DNA of 64,000 nucleotides from Nocardia rhamnosiphila NBRC 108938. Lineage in GTDB: Bacteria; Actinomycetota; Actinomycetes; Mycobacteriales; Mycobacteriaceae. The notes under the pieces are model-generated. The model was not told the origin of the DNA. It was given only the letters and a program-made list of their open reading frames with translations, and ran no database searches. The translations under genes were made by a program, and so were the position numbers. Where the stretch lies: positions 434,001-498,000 of the forward strand of contig NZ_JOAJ01000003.1 of NCBI RefSeq assembly GCF_000720425.1, written 5' to 3'. Below are positions 9,049 through 17,977 of this stretch, one piece after another (the stretch's first letter is position 1; each line of letters opens with the position of its first letter).

Positions 9049-9498
9049 TCACCACTGCGGGAGCTCGGTCGTATCTCCCTCCGGCCGGGGTCCGTGGATG
9101 CGCCGCTGCGCCGGGGTTATGGGCACATCGTCGATACTCGCCTCCCGCCGCGCCATCAGCCCGTCCGGCGCGAACTCCCACTGCTCGTTGCCGTAGCTGC
9201 GCCACCACTGCCCGGCCTCGTCGTGCCATTCGTACTGGAAGCGCACCGCGATACGGTTTCCAGACCAGGCCCACAGCTCCTTGCGCAGGGCATAACCGTT
9301 CTCCTTCGCCCATTTCCGCGTCAGGAAATCGACAACGGCCGGACGCCCGGTGAAGTACTCGTCGCGGTTACGCCACACCGTGTCGACGGTGTAGGCGGCG
9401 GCGACCGTCTCGGGATCACGGGTGTTCCACGCGTTCTCGGCCGCACGCACCTTGGCGGCGGCGGTCACGGCATCGAACGGGGGCAGCGGTGGTCGCAT
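9049..9498 (-). CDS. DUF1348 / NTF2-like protein
   Basis: A 149-residue protein of the nuclear-transport-factor-2 fold, DUF1348 type. Family-like stretches are [35 protein letters not shown] and [20 protein letters not shown], and the length is typical for the family. ATG 9498 has GAAAGGAG upstream; the frame continues to 9600, but that overlaps the neighbouring gene. It is the last gene of a three-gene minus-strand set (VOC, PPOX, DUF1348) with gaps of only 12-13 bp. The substrate is unknown; the fold usually binds small hydrophobic ligands. Confidence 0.85.
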   Translation of the reverse strand: MRPPLPPFDAVTAAAKVRAAENAWNTRDPETVAAAYTVDTVWRNRDEYFTGRPAVVDFLTRKWAKENGYALRKELWAWSGNRIAVRFQYEWHDEAGQWWRSYGNEQWEFAPDGLMARREASIDDVPITPAQRRIHGPRPEGDTTELPQW

Positions 9499-9511
9499 CC
9501 GGCGACTCCTT

Positions 9512-10381
9512 TCACGGGTTGACAGGGGAGAGTTCGGGCGGACTCCAGCGCAGTGGCCCCGCGAGCCGCTCGGCCACCGCGTGCACGGTGAATTCGACAC
9601 CGGCGGGGCCGCCCGGGCCGGTCGCCCAGGACAGTTCGGCCGTACCGGTGAGGTGGAGCAGGCCGCCGGTGTCCCAGTCCGGGATCAGCACACCACAGCG
9701 CGGCTCCACCATGAGGTTGCCGAGCGTCATGAACATCGAGTTGCCGCGATATTCCGGCCAGTACAGCCGGTTCGGCGCGCGCACCTCCACGAAGCCGGGG
9801 TCTCCCCCACGATGTGAGGCGTCGGCGCGGCCCGCCGTGTCCGTACTGCCCACGAAGAAGGCATCGGCCGCCGCGATCGCGGCGCGCTGCCGGGCATCCA
9901 GTTCGATACCGTGGCGTACGTCCGTCGGCGGCTGCTCCGCGACGGCCACGATATGCCGCCGCGAGATGTACTTCGGGCAGTTCGAATAGACCTGATCCAC
10001 CGTCATGCGCAGCCGATCGCCGACCCGGCGTACCGTCCCGTTGGCCCGCATCCGCCGGCGGCGATCCGGTTCGACGGCGAGGAGGCCGACCCGCCACGGA
10101 CGGTCGGGCGGCGTCAGCGGGTCGCCGCGCCGTGGTACCGCCGCGATCTCGAGGGTGTATTCGTCGAGGGCGCGGAGGAAGCCCGGCGCGCCGGCCAGCT
10201 GGGTCACCCACGGGCGGCCCTCGTCATCCATCGCGGCGAGTACGACCATCGGCTGTTCGGCCAGGAAGCGGGCGGCGGCCTCGGGTATCGCGGTACGGAC
10301 CGTCCGCCCCACCTTCTCGGCGATATCGGCCTGTCCCGCCCGGCGCTGCACCGCCAGTTCGCCCGGATGGAAAACGTTCAT
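9512..10381 (-). CDS. PPOX-family flavin-binding protein
   Basis: A 289-residue member of the pyridoxamine 5'-phosphate oxidase-like split-barrel family. The core starts at [20 protein letters not shown], continues through [15 protein letters not shown], and a second barrel half contains [19 protein letters not shown]. The NCPKYI..R motif is typical of this long PPOX subgroup, in which FMN binding is presumed. It sits between the VOC and DUF1348 genes in one likely operon. The reaction is unknown, perhaps reduction or detoxification of a small electrophile. Confidence 0.82.
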   Translation of the reverse strand: MNVFHPGELAVQRRAGQADIAEKVGRTVRTAIPEAAARFLAEQPMVVLAAMDDEGRPWVTQLAGAPGFLRALDEYTLEIAAVPRRGDPLTPPDRPWRVGLLAVEPDRRRRMRANGTVRRVGDRLRMTVDQVYSNCPKYISRRHIVAVAEQPPTDVRHGIELDARQRAAIAAADAFFVGSTDTAGRADASHRGGDPGFVEVRAPNRLYWPEYRGNSMFMTLGNLMVEPRCGVLIPDWDTGGLLHLTGTAELSWATGPGGPAGVEFTVHAVAERLAGPLRWSPPELSPVNP

Positions 10382-10393
10382 CTCGGGTGCCGC

Positions 10394-10855
10394 TCAGAAG
10401 AATCCGCAGGTCGGCGCCGCACCGCTGGGGGCGGGCGCGGATTCGGCGCCGACCGGCGTATAGACCTCGAGCCGGATACCGTCCGGATCGGCGAAGAAGA
10501 TGCCGCCGGACGCCGCACCCTCGCCGTGCGCGACCACACCGTCGTGGAAGAAGGTGACCGCGTGCTCGGCAAGCGCGGCTTCCACCTGCCGCACCTGTTC
10601 GAGGGACGGAACCTGGAAGGACAGGTGGTGCAGCCCAGGACGATCCACCGGGAACTCCCCCGCGCTCTGCTGCCACAGCGTGAGCGCGAGTTCGCCCTTC
10701 GAGCCCAGAAAGGCCCATCGCCGTCCGGCATCGGCTCCGGTGGCGAGCTCTTCGAAGCCGAGAACATCCCGGTAGAAGCGCAGCGAGCGATCCAGCTGGG
10801 ACACGTTCAGCCCGATATGCCCGGTGGCGAGTCGCGGGGTGACGGCTGTCGTCAT
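10394..10855 (-). CDS. VOC-family (glyoxalase/dioxygenase-fold) protein
   Basis: A 153-residue vicinal-oxygen-chelate protein with the two paired beta-alpha-beta-beta-beta modules. Probable metal ligands are His in ATGHIGLNVSQ, His in GLHHLSFQV and Glu in PDGIRLEVYTP. It resembles glyoxalase I and fosfomycin-resistance-type enzymes, but its substrate cannot be read from sequence. It is first in the VOC-PPOX-DUF1348 set and divergent from the CGNR regulator gene. A 25-bp palindrome lies 19 bp before its ATG. Confidence 0.85.
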   Translation of the reverse strand: MTTAVTPRLATGHIGLNVSQLDRSLRFYRDVLGFEELATGADAGRRWAFLGSKGELALTLWQQSAGEFPVDRPGLHHLSFQVPSLEQVRQVEAALAEHAVTFFHDGVVAHGEGAASGGIFFADPDGIRLEVYTPVGAESAPAPSGAAPTCGFF

Positions 10856-10873
10856 GATCGATCCTCCTGGTTT

Positions 10874-10898
10874 AACTGTTCAAATTGTTTGAACGGTT
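10874..10898. promoter_or_regulatory. Palindromic operator between VOC and CGNR genes
   Basis: AACTGTTCAAA (10874-10884) and TTTGAACGGTT (10888-10898) are reverse complements at 10 of 11 positions, separated by TTG. A related single half, AACCGCTCAAA, lies at 10929-10939, near the CGNR start. Position in the divergent region suggests control of both genes, possibly by the CGNR protein itself. Confidence 0.6.
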
Positions 10899-11005
10899 AG
10901 AACTTAGCGCGTGCGATCACCCGGCGTCAACCGCTCAAATATCAATAGGTGGTTACACTGGGTTCGGATACTCCGACACGGACAAGGAGACCGTTACCCT
11001 CAGGC

Positions 11006-11521
11006 ATGCTCGATCCACGCCCCCACCTCGGTGAACCGCCGGCCCTCGATCTGCTGAACACGCGGTGGATGGAGCACGGCCCGCGCGACCTGCTCACCGA
11101 CGTGACGGGCCTGCGGATCTGGCTGGAGTCGGCGGGCCTGGCCGGAACGGCTCCCGTGGACGAACGGACCCTGGAAGCCGTGCTCACCGCCCGCTCCGCC
11201 GTGTACGACGCGGTCGTGCACGGCGCCCGCGACGCTCTCAACGAGGTACTCGACCGGGGACGTATCCGGCGTCACCTCGACGAGACCGGACCGATGGGCA
11301 CCCCCGAGGTCGCCGACCCCGCCTGGCTACCCGGCTGGCTGGCGGCGGACAACCTGCTGCAACTGCTGGCCGAGGCGCCCGCCCGCATCCGCCGCTGCGC
11401 CCATCCCGACTGCGTGCTGTTCTTCTACGACACGTCCAAGAACGGAACCCGACGCTGGCATTCGATGGCGACCTGCGGCAACCGCGCGAAAGCGGCGCGC
11501 CATCATGCGCGCCGGAGCTGA
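11006..11521 (+). CDS. CGNR zinc-finger transcriptional regulator (ABATE domain)
   Basis: The protein has an N-terminal ABATE-type domain (LGEPPALDLLNTRWMEHGPR) and a C-terminal zinc ribbon with CAHPDC, then FFYDTSKNGTRRW, then CGNR and a basic tail. Proteins of this architecture are predicted DNA-binding regulators that sense a small ligand. I report the ATG at 11006 (171 residues) because the domain begins there. A GTG at 10949 would add 19 residues and cannot be excluded. It is divergent from the VOC-PPOX-DUF1348 operon and is its natural candidate regulator. Its 3' end lies 7 bp from the convergent DUF3046 gene. Confidence 0.85.
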   Translation: MLDPRPHLGEPPALDLLNTRWMEHGPRDLLTDVTGLRIWLESAGLAGTAPVDERTLEAVLTARSAVYDAVVHGARDALNEVLDRGRIRRHLDETGPMGTPEVADPAWLPGWLAADNLLQLLAEAPARIRRCAHPDCVLFFYDTSKNGTRRWHSMATCGNRAKAARHHARRS

Positions 11522-11528
11522 CCGCTGG

Positions 11529-11723
11529 TCACCAGCGAGCGCGCGGCACATCGAATTCGGCGCACAGCGCACGCCAGACATCACGCGGATCGACACCGGA
11601 TTCGATGGCGTCGGCGCCGGTCCGGCCGCCGAGCGCGGGGATGACGTGATCGTTGAGCAGGGTGTCGCCCCGGGCCTCGCCGAATTCGGTGTGCATGAGT
11701 TCCTGGAATTCCGTCAACCGCAC
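11529..11723 (-). CDS. DUF3046 protein, Rv2738c-like
   Basis: A 64-residue protein, VRLTEFQELMHTEFGEARGD..., ending in FDVPRARW. This is the complete DUF3046 family, which in mycobacteria lies beside recA-recX (Rv2738c). The GTG at 11723 is chosen because the family begins exactly there and a TATCTT box lies 7 nt upstream (11731-11736), which fits a leaderless start. Function is unknown. Confidence 0.88.
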   Translation of the reverse strand: MRLTEFQELMHTEFGEARGDTLLNDHVIPALGGRTGADAIESGVDPRDVWRALCAEFDVPRARW

Positions 11724-11766
11724 CGTGCACAAGATACCCGCACCGGCGCCGACGGGCTCGGAGCGG

Positions 11767-12930
11767 TCAGTGCGTACGCACCGAGTCCAGGACCCGGTGG
11801 CAGATCTGTACCGGATCGGCCGCCTCGGCGACTCCCGCGGCTGCCGACCGCGCCGCCGCGGTGAAACCCGGCTCGGCCAGCAGCCGCAGCACCGCGGCGC
11901 GCACCGCCTCCGGGGTGAGCGGGCGGACCAGCAGCGACGAACCCTGGCGTTGCGCGCGATTGGCGAGCTCCCACTGGTCGCCGCCACCCGGGACGGTCAC
12001 CACGGGTACCCCGGCGGTCAATGATTTCGCCAGGAGCCCGTGGCCACCGCCTCCGACCACCACGGCGGCGTGGGTGAGGAGTTCGTCCTGCCGGCCGAGC
12101 CCGGCGGTCGCCCATTCCGGCAGCGATTCCGGTGGCTCGTCGAGCATCGAGATAGCCACCCGGACCCCCGCTCCCGCCAGGGCCTCCAGCACCGTCTCCG
12201 CCATCCCGGCCACCCCGGTGTGCGCGGTGGACGGCGCCACCATCACCAAGGGGTCGTCCCCCGGCGGTAACTCCAGGCGGCGGTCGGTGGGCTCCCACAA
12301 CAGCGGGCCGACCAGTTCGGCCTCCTCCGGCCAGTCCGGCCGCGGTACCTCCAGCGCGGGCAGGGTGGCGACGAGCCGCGCCGCCGGACCCGGGTCGGTG
12401 GGCGGCAGACCCACCCCGGCCCGGGCGGCCTCCCGCTGCCGCTGCCCGGTCCGCACCGCGCGCGCGGTGAACATCCGCAGCACCGAATCCCGGGCACGAC
12501 CGCGCACACCGGCGCCCGGCGCGAGCCCACTGCCGATCGGCGGCAGCCCTTTCGACGGAAGGTAGAGCGGATGCGGTGACAGTTCGACCCACGGCACCCG
12601 CAACCGCTCGGCGGCCATACCGCCCCCCGCGGTGAGCACATCGGAGACAACCAGTTCCGGCAGCATCGCGCCGAGTTCGGGCAGGATCTCGGTCGAGATA
12701 TAGGCCGCCCGTTGATGAATGCGCGCCCCGGCGTCGCCGTCGTCGTCGGTCGGCCTGGGCGCCAGCCCCTTCAGCCGCCGTACCCCGATACCGGCCGCTC
12801 GCGCGGCCTCGAACCAGCGGGGGCCGGTGAAGAGGACGGGATCATCACCCGCGTCCCGGAAACGCAGGCAGAGCGCGATAGCGGGAAACGCATGACCCGG
12901 ATCGGGACCGGCGACGACAGCCACTCGCAT
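11767..12930 (-). CDS. GT-B family glycosyltransferase, Rv2739c-like
   Basis: A 387-residue UGT/MurG-like transferase. The N terminus MRVAVVAGPDPGHAFPAIAL is the first Rossmann strand and glycine-rich loop. The C-terminal nucleotide-sugar site is VVVGGGGHGLLAKSLTAGVP followed by GGGDQWELANRAQ. It corresponds in position and type to M. tuberculosis Rv2739c. Donor and acceptor are unknown. A TAGCAT box at 12937-12942 lies 6 nt before the ATG, so the message may be leaderless. Confidence 0.85.
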   Translation of the reverse strand: MRVAVVAGPDPGHAFPAIALCLRFRDAGDDPVLFTGPRWFEAARAAGIGVRRLKGLAPRPTDDDGDAGARIHQRAAYISTEILPELGAMLPELVVSDVLTAGGGMAAERLRVPWVELSPHPLYLPSKGLPPIGSGLAPGAGVRGRARDSVLRMFTARAVRTGQRQREAARAGVGLPPTDPGPAARLVATLPALEVPRPDWPEEAELVGPLLWEPTDRRLELPPGDDPLVMVAPSTAHTGVAGMAETVLEALAGAGVRVAISMLDEPPESLPEWATAGLGRQDELLTHAAVVVGGGGHGLLAKSLTAGVPVVTVPGGGDQWELANRAQRQGSSLLVRPLTPEAVRAAVLRLLAEPGFTAAARSAAAGVAEAADPVQICHRVLDSVRTH

Positions 12931-13039
12931 CCGGCCATGCTATCGGCGCGCCCGCAGGCGCCGAGTCCGGGCCGTGCCCGGGCGGCCGCGCCGGCCCATT
13001 TCGAGGCGTGTTCCGCCACCGCGGTACCGCGCCGGCAGC

Positions 13040-13753
13040 TCAGCCGGCGAAGGTGTACAGCTCGAACCCGACGGCGCGGTCGCCGGCGAAACCGTCCACC
13101 GGACCCGTGGTCATCGTGACCACCGCGCGCACCTGATCGGCCACCGGTTCCGGGCTCAATGCCTCCAGGTAGCGCCGGTGTTCGGCCAGTGACGCCTCGG
13201 CGGCGCCGACAGTGGCGGTGACGTCCACCGCGTGGGTGGCACCGGCCGGGACGGCCACGGCCGCCCAGCGCGCGGTCCACGGTGGTGGCTCGGTGATCTC
13301 GGGGAAGATCCACTCGTTGCCGGCATCGGATACCGCGTCGAGCGCCGCGCGGCCGACGGCCCGGTGGTCGGCACTGTTGACGATGCCAGGGGCCCAGGTC
13401 GGCCCGAAATGTCCCAGCACCACCAGTTCCGGACGGTGCCGGCGGATCGCCGCGGCCAGATCGCGGCGCAGAGCCGGGTTCGCTTCGATCCGGCCGTCCG
13501 GATGGCCGAGGAACTGCACCTCGCTCACCCCGACGACCGCGGCCGCGGCACGCTCTTCGGCTTCGCGCAACGGACCCGCCTCGGCAGGCGGCATACCGGC
13601 GATCCCCGCCTCCCCGGAGGTCACCAGCAGATAGCGCACCTCTTTGCCCTGGCCGGTCCAGCGGGCCACCGCGGCGGCGACTCCGTACTCGATATCGTCG
13701 GGGTGAGCGACGATCACCAGGGCCCGCTGCCAATCTTCCGGAAGGTGTTGCAT
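13040..13753 (-). CDS. PIG-L family deacetylase
   Basis: A 237-residue zinc-dependent N-acetyl-sugar deacetylase-like protein of the LmbE/MshB family. It has the metal motif AHPDDIEYG near the N terminus and the second conserved HPDGRIE. A later HFGPTWAPGIVNSADHRAVG supplies the third ligand region. ATG 13753 starts directly before the domain. It is shorter than MshB and is a separate family member, so I do not assign the mycothiol pathway. A strong terminator of the psp operon lies between it and the upstream gene. Confidence 0.85.
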   Translation of the reverse strand: MQHLPEDWQRALVIVAHPDDIEYGVAAAVARWTGQGKEVRYLLVTSGEAGIAGMPPAEAGPLREAEERAAAAVVGVSEVQFLGHPDGRIEANPALRRDLAAAIRRHRPELVVLGHFGPTWAPGIVNSADHRAVGRAALDAVSDAGNEWIFPEITEPPPWTARWAAVAVPAGATHAVDVTATVGAAEASLAEHRRYLEALSPEPVADQVRAVVTMTTGPVDGFAGDRAVGFELYTFAG

Positions 13754-13791
13754 GGCGCCATTCGAACACAGGCGCCCGCCCGATGACACGG

Positions 13792-13829
13792 AAAAGCCGG
13801 ATGACCCTCCGGGCGGAGAGGCATCCGGC
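13792..13829 (-). terminator. Intrinsic terminator of the clgR-psp operon
   Basis: Read on the minus strand, GCCGGATG pairs with CATCCGGC (13822-13829 with 13796-13803), with an inner CTCCG/CGGAG helix, and is followed by TTTT (13795-13792). It lies 21 nt beyond the stop of the small membrane protein gene. It is one of the few hairpins in the window with a real T run. Confidence 0.8.
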
Positions 13830-13849
13830 CGCATCGTCGCGTGGGCGGA

Positions 13850-14023
13850 TCAGACCTTGGTGACCGAGTTGTCGTCCGAGCCGGAGATCGCCTTGTAGAG
13901 CAGGTACAGCCCGAACACCACCGCACTGATCACCAGAATCGGGAACAGCCCTTTGATCAGTGCGCCGATCACCGCCAGCGCTATCCAGACGACGGCGACC
14001 ACGCCGATGATCTTCCACAGCAT
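13850..14023 (-). CDS. Small membrane protein downstream of pspM
   Basis: A 57-residue protein (MLWKIIGVVAVVWIALAVIG...) that is almost wholly two hydrophobic helices at about residues 4-20 and 22-43, with a polar tail ISGSDDNSVTKV. ATG 14023 has CTGGGAGGC at ribosome-site distance. It is the last gene before a strong terminator, 109 bp after pspM. Position suggests a role in the envelope-stress operon. It does not resemble PspN as far as I can judge. Confidence 0.7.
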   Translation of the reverse strand: MLWKIIGVVAVVWIALAVIGALIKGLFPILVISAVVFGLYLLYKAISGSDDNSVTKV

Positions 14024-14132
14024 TTTGTGCCTCCCAGCGGTTGTCTCCTGCTTCGAGCATGACACCGCGGAGACGGGAAATCACCAGGTGAAGAGCAATA
14101 TCCGGGGAAGATCAGGGTTGACCCTGAGACCG

Positions 14133-15074
14133 TTACGGGCGCCCGTGACCGCGGGGCACCTCGGCCACGGGCGAATGCCATGAGGGGTGGCCCGCGGCGG
14201 GCGGCAGCGGACCGGGAGCCCGGTCGGCGAGTTCGGTGAGTGCCTGCGCCCAGCCGTCCATCCGATCGGCCGCGTGCCGTAGATCGGCGACGATACCGTC
14301 GAACTCGTAGCGCAGCGCCCCTGTTTCGTCGACGGCGAGGACCCGGGTCGCCGCGGCGACCACCTGCTCGTACTCGGCGACGCCGCTGTCGAGCCGGGCC
14401 ACGATCGACTGCAATGTCTCCCCGAGCCGATGCACGTCGGCCGCGTCGGCGATCTCGGCCGCGCCCCCGCCGAGGGTCCGGACCGCGCCTTCCATCGTGG
14501 CGATATCGGCGGCCAGCGCGGTGAGCGCGGCGGCACCGGAGCCGGCGGTGGCGATCAGATCCTCGAGTTCCTCGGCGGGCAGCCGGCGGGACCGGGCGAT
14601 CTGCCCTGCCACCTCGTGCAACGCGCGTTCGGCACGGGTCAATCGAGTCATGGCGGGCCGGGCGGCGGATCGGCCGGCGGGAAGTTTGCGCGGGAGATAA
14701 CCGGCCAGCGGCAGGGGCGACCGCCGCAACCGCAGGTAACGGCGGGTACTCAGGGCGGCGCCGGTGACCAGGACGACCGCCCCGCCGCCGAGCACCACGA
14801 CCGCCCAGGCGGGGGCGGACAGGATCACCAGCCCGACCGCCCCGGCGGTGGTGAGGCCGGAGACCGTGCCGAGACCGATACTGCGCCGCCGGGCCCGGCG
14901 CCGCCGGCGGAGCTCGCGTTCCCGCGGATCGGCCCAGCGGCGGACCGCGACGAGCGCGTTCTCGCCGGCTTCCCGCAGACTGTCGGCGACGTAGGCCGCC
15001 TGCGGCTGTAGTTCGGGCCAGGCACGGGCGAACTCCCGGGACCCGGTGCGGAATCGGGACCTGTCAGACTTCAT
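14133..15074 (-). CDS. pspM: Phage-shock envelope-stress membrane protein PspM
   Basis: A 313-residue protein with a basic N-terminal region (RERELRRRRRARRRSIG), two adjacent hydrophobic helices at about residues 68-88 and 90-110, and a long cytoplasmic helical domain. It occupies the Rv2743c (PspM) position, directly after pspA in the clgR-pspA-pspM operon. In M. tuberculosis, PspM anchors PspA at the membrane. The gap from pspA is 29 bp. Confidence 0.8.
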   Translation of the reverse strand: MKSDRSRFRTGSREFARAWPELQPQAAYVADSLREAGENALVAVRRWADPRERELRRRRRARRRSIGLGTVSGLTTAGAVGLVILSAPAWAVVVLGGGAVVLVTGAALSTRRYLRLRRSPLPLAGYLPRKLPAGRSAARPAMTRLTRAERALHEVAGQIARSRRLPAEELEDLIATAGSGAAALTALAADIATMEGAVRTLGGGAAEIADAADVHRLGETLQSIVARLDSGVAEYEQVVAAATRVLAVDETGALRYEFDGIVADLRHAADRMDGWAQALTELADRAPGPLPPAAGHPSWHSPVAEVPRGHGRP

Positions 15075-15103
15075 CGCTGTCCTCGCCGAACTCGGTGGAG
15101 CCG

Positions 15104-15937
15104 CTACTGCTGTGCGGTCCGGCCCTTGTCCATCTGTGGTTGTGGTTGTGCGGGTTCGGCCGCCGATTTCCCGGCGTCGAGCGCTGAGCCGGTGTTCCCG
15201 GCGGGCAGGGAATCGCCGCGCATGGACGCGCGGATCTGCTCGAGCCGGCTGTGGCCGGCCATCTGGACGCTGGCCTGCTGGACCTCGAGCATGCGCCCCT
15301 GGACGGTGTTCTGGGCGAGTTCGGCGGACCCCAGCGCGGTGGCGTAGCGGCGTTCGATCTTTTCCCGCACCGCGTCCAGGCTGGGGACGCTGCCGGGGGC
15401 GGACAGGGTGCTGTCCATCTGCTGCAGGGAGGCGCTGACCTGCTCCTGCATCTTGGCCTGTTCGAGCTGGCTGAGCAGCTTGGTACGCTCGGCGACCTTC
15501 TGCTGCAGCAGCATCGCGTTCTGCTCCACCGCCTTCTTGGCCTGCGCGGCGGCCTGCAGCGACTGATCGTGCAGCACCTTCAGATCCTCGACCGACTGTT
15601 CGGCGGTGACCAATTGCGCGGCGAACGCCTCGGCGGCGTTGGTGTACTGGATGGCCTTCTCGGCATCACCCGCGGCATTGGCCTGGTCGGCGAGGACGAC
15701 GGCCTGACGGGCATTGGCGTTGAGCTTCTCGACCTCGTCGAGCTGCCGGTTCAGCTTCATCTCCAGCTGCCGCTGGTTCCCGATCACCGAGGCGGCCTGC
15801 TGGGACAGGGCCTGGTGCTGACGCTGAGCCTCTTCGATAGCCTGCTGAATCTGGACCTTCGGATCCGCGTGCTCCTCGATCTTGGAATCGAAGAGGGCCA
15901 TCAGGTATTTCCAGGCCTTCGTGAACGGATTAGCCAT
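15104..15937 (-). CDS. pspA: Phage shock protein A (PspA/IM30 family)
   Basis: A 277-residue coiled-coil protein beginning [20 protein letters not shown], the amphipathic membrane-binding helix of PspA. The long helical core [20 protein letters not shown] follows. The length is close to M. tuberculosis Rv2744c. The family assembles ESCRT-III-like oligomers that stabilise the cytoplasmic membrane. In actinobacteria PspA also binds ClgR and holds it inactive. ATG 15937 is chosen over an upstream Arg/Ser-rich extension. Its tail is rich in Q and P. Confidence 0.93.
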   Translation of the reverse strand: MANPFTKAWKYLMALFDSKIEEHADPKVQIQQAIEEAQRQHQALSQQAASVIGNQRQLEMKLNRQLDEVEKLNANARQAVVLADQANAAGDAEKAIQYTNAAEAFAAQLVTAEQSVEDLKVLHDQSLQAAAQAKKAVEQNAMLLQQKVAERTKLLSQLEQAKMQEQVSASLQQMDSTLSAPGSVPSLDAVREKIERRYATALGSAELAQNTVQGRMLEVQQASVQMAGHSRLEQIRASMRGDSLPAGNTGSALDAGKSAAEPAQPQPQMDKGRTAQQ

Positions 15938-16159
15938 CGGTTGATCCCGCCTCCATCTACTGTGCCGCCTGGGCGACTCGGAGTGCGCGACCGTCACGCA
16001 CTCGGTATCTGCCTATCCTCCACCATGCGGCGCCGGGTCCCGGCCACCGAACGACGCCGCGTCTCGCCGAGAACGGCCGCGCCGACGCATACTACGAATC
16101 TATCCGGTCCCCGGCGCCACGCGCATTGTCACGATCGGGTATACGACGGCTATAACCGA

Positions 16160-16594
16160 TCAGGCCGCTTCGACCAGCACGAGCGGACCGTTGGTGGGCG
16201 CCGGGATGACGATCCGGGTCTCGCCGTCGACCTGGGTCCGGGTGCCGTTCGCGGCCGCGACGGCGGCGGGTTCGGCGGTTGCGGGCTCGGCGGCCGGCTC
16301 CGCCGGTGCCGGGGTGGCCGCTTCGGCGGGTTCGCGGGCCGGGGCGGCGCCCGCCGGCAGATCCTCGCCGGCGATCGCGGTGCTCACGTCCCACAGCACC
16401 CGTGACAGCGGTACGTCGAGCGCCTCGCAGATCGCGGCCAGTAGTTCGCTGGACGCTTCCTTACGGCCCCGCTCGACTTCGGAGAGGTAGCCCAGGCTCA
16501 CCCGCGCCGAGGTGGATACTTCACGCAGGGTCCGGCTCTGGGCGAGGCGCGCACGCCGCAGACTGTCCCCGATCGCTTCTCGCAGCAGCGTCAT
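16160..16594 (-). CDS. clgR: Transcriptional regulator ClgR
   Basis: A 144-residue XRE-type activator of clp protease and psp genes. The helix-turn-helix covers about residues 10-65 ([20 protein letters not shown], then [20 protein letters not shown]). A Pro/Ala/Glu-rich linker follows, and the protein ends LVLVEAA. Actinobacterial ClgR proteins end in an Ala-Ala degron recognised by ClpP, which fits. AAGGAG stands 6 nt before ATG 16594. A SigE-like promoter lies about 60 bp upstream, and pspA follows downstream in the same direction. Confidence 0.92.
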   Translation of the reverse strand: MTLLREAIGDSLRRARLAQSRTLREVSTSARVSLGYLSEVERGRKEASSELLAAICEALDVPLSRVLWDVSTAIAGEDLPAGAAPAREPAEAATPAPAEPAAEPATAEPAAVAAANGTRTQVDGETRIVIPAPTNGPLVLVEAA

Positions 16595-16653
16595 CGAGTT
16601 CTCCTTCTCCCGGTAGGCGTCGCCCACGGCACGCACGCGGTTCTCTCTTCGCA

Positions 16654-16682
16654 CAACGTCGGAACCGGCCCCGAGGGTTCCC
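16654..16682 (-). promoter_or_regulatory. SigE/SigH-type promoter upstream of clgR
   Basis: On the minus strand GGGAAC (16682-16677) and CGTTG (16658-16654) are separated by 18 bp, matching the GGAAC...CGTT consensus of mycobacterial stress sigma factors. The predicted transcript would start about 54 nt before the clgR ATG. SigE control of clgR is established in M. tuberculosis, which supports the reading. Confidence 0.65.
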
Positions 16683-16701
16683 GGGCCGGTCGCGGAACTG
16701 C

Positions 16702-17217
16702 TCACCGGGTGGGTGATTCGCCCCGCACGCACCGCAGCAGTTCCCGAACCGCGGCCTGTGTCGCTGTGAACCTGATATTCCACCGGTCGCCGGTGAGTTT
16801 CAACCGCATCACCTCGGTATGCCCGGGCCCGGCGAGTCCGAGGAAGACGGTGCCGACCTCGATCCCGTCCTGCGGGTCGGGCCCGGCGACCCCGGTGAGC
16901 GCGATTCCCCAGTCGGCGACGCAGCGGGTCCGGGCGCCGACCGCGAGCTGTTGTGCGGTACTCGCGGCCACCGGCCCCTCCGCGGCCAGGACCTGTTCGT
17001 CGACCCCGGCCAGGCTGTGTTTGAGGTCTGTCGCGTACACCACCAGCCCGCCGCGCAGTACCGCGCTGGCACCGGGCACACTGGCGATCGTGGCGGAGAC
17101 CAGGCCCGCGGTCAGTGATTCGGCGGTGGCGACGGTCTGTCCGCTGCCCTTCAGGACGGCGACGAGATCGGCGGCCACGCTGTCGGCGGTGAGCGGGCCG
17201 GTATGTCCGGCCGTCAT
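16702..17217 (-). CDS. CinA C-terminal-type nicotinamide-nucleotide amidohydrolase
   Basis: A 171-residue stand-alone CinA C-terminal domain (PncC type), which hydrolyses NMN to nicotinate mononucleotide. Family motifs are [37 protein letters not shown] and [18 protein letters not shown]. The start ATG overlaps the pgsA stop (ATGA), giving translational coupling. The N-terminal MoCF-like domain of full CinA is absent, as usual in actinobacteria. The gene sits between pgsA and clgR. Confidence 0.9.
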   Translation of the reverse strand: MTAGHTGPLTADSVAADLVAVLKGSGQTVATAESLTAGLVSATIASVPGASAVLRGGLVVYATDLKHSLAGVDEQVLAAEGPVAASTAQQLAVGARTRCVADWGIALTGVAGPDPQDGIEVGTVFLGLAGPGHTEVMRLKLTGDRWNIRFTATQAAVRELLRCVRGESPTR

Positions 17218-17867
17218 CCGCGAGTCCGGTGCGGTCCGGCGAGCCACAACCTGGCCGCCTGGCCGACGTAGTCCAGGCCCGTGACCACAGTGAGAACCAA
17301 CGCGATCCACATCAGCGTCATTCCCGCGGTGGCGAAACCACCCGAGAGCGGTAGCAGCAGCACTCCGATGGCCACCGATTGGACGAGGGTTTTGAGTTTC
17401 CCGCCACGACCGGCCGGGATGACGCCGCGGCGCACCACCGCCAGCCGCAGCAGGGTGATGCCGATCTCGCGCGCGCAGATGACGACGGTCATCCACCACG
17501 GCAGATCGCCCAGCATCGAGAGCCCGATAAGGGCCGCACCGATGAGCGCCTTGTCCGCAATGGGGTCGGCGAGTTTGCCGAAATCGGTGACCAGGCCGTA
17601 TTTGCGGGCGAGCTGACCGTCGAACCGGTCGGTGATCGCGGCGAGGGCGAAAAGCAGAGTGGCGGTGATCCGCCAGCCGGTCTGATGCCCGCCACCGGCG
17701 AACAGCGCCAGGACGAACAGCGGTACCAGCGCGATCCGGATCATGGTGAGGATGTTCGCGATGTTCAGCAGCGGAACCGCGGACTCGGCGGGTGCGGGCA
17801 CCAGACCACCGCGCGGTGGTCCGGGCACGGTCAGCCGCCGGTCCATCTCCTCGGGGTGCACGCTCAT
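17214..17867 (-). CDS. pgsA: CDP-alcohol phosphatidyltransferase (PgsA-type)
   Basis: A membrane enzyme of about six helices, 217 residues. The diagnostic signature D-X2-DG-X2-AR-X8-G-X3-D-X3-D is intact: DRFDGQLAR, then [10 protein letters not shown]. The position before clgR/pspA corresponds to M. tuberculosis pgsA3 (Rv2746c), a putative phosphatidylglycerophosphate synthase acting on CDP-diacylglycerol. I chose ATG 17867 ([11 protein letters not shown]). An upstream extension to 17939 is less likely, because it would leave little promoter space against the divergent argA. Confidence 0.9.
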   Translation of the reverse strand: MSVHPEEMDRRLTVPGPPRGGLVPAPAESAVPLLNIANILTMIRIALVPLFVLALFAGGGHQTGWRITATLLFALAAITDRFDGQLARKYGLVTDFGKLADPIADKALIGAALIGLSMLGDLPWWMTVVICAREIGITLLRLAVVRRGVIPAGRGGKLKTLVQSVAIGVLLLPLSGGFATAGMTLMWIALVLTVVTGLDYVGQAARLWLAGPHRTRG

Positions 17868-17977
17868 GGCCGCCTCTGCGCCGCGGCGCCGGGACAGGCG
17901 CGCGAGGTCGAGCGGGAGGGCGGAGTCTGCGGCACACACTCAGACTATCGGTAGCCCGGCCGACTACTGTGCACCCC

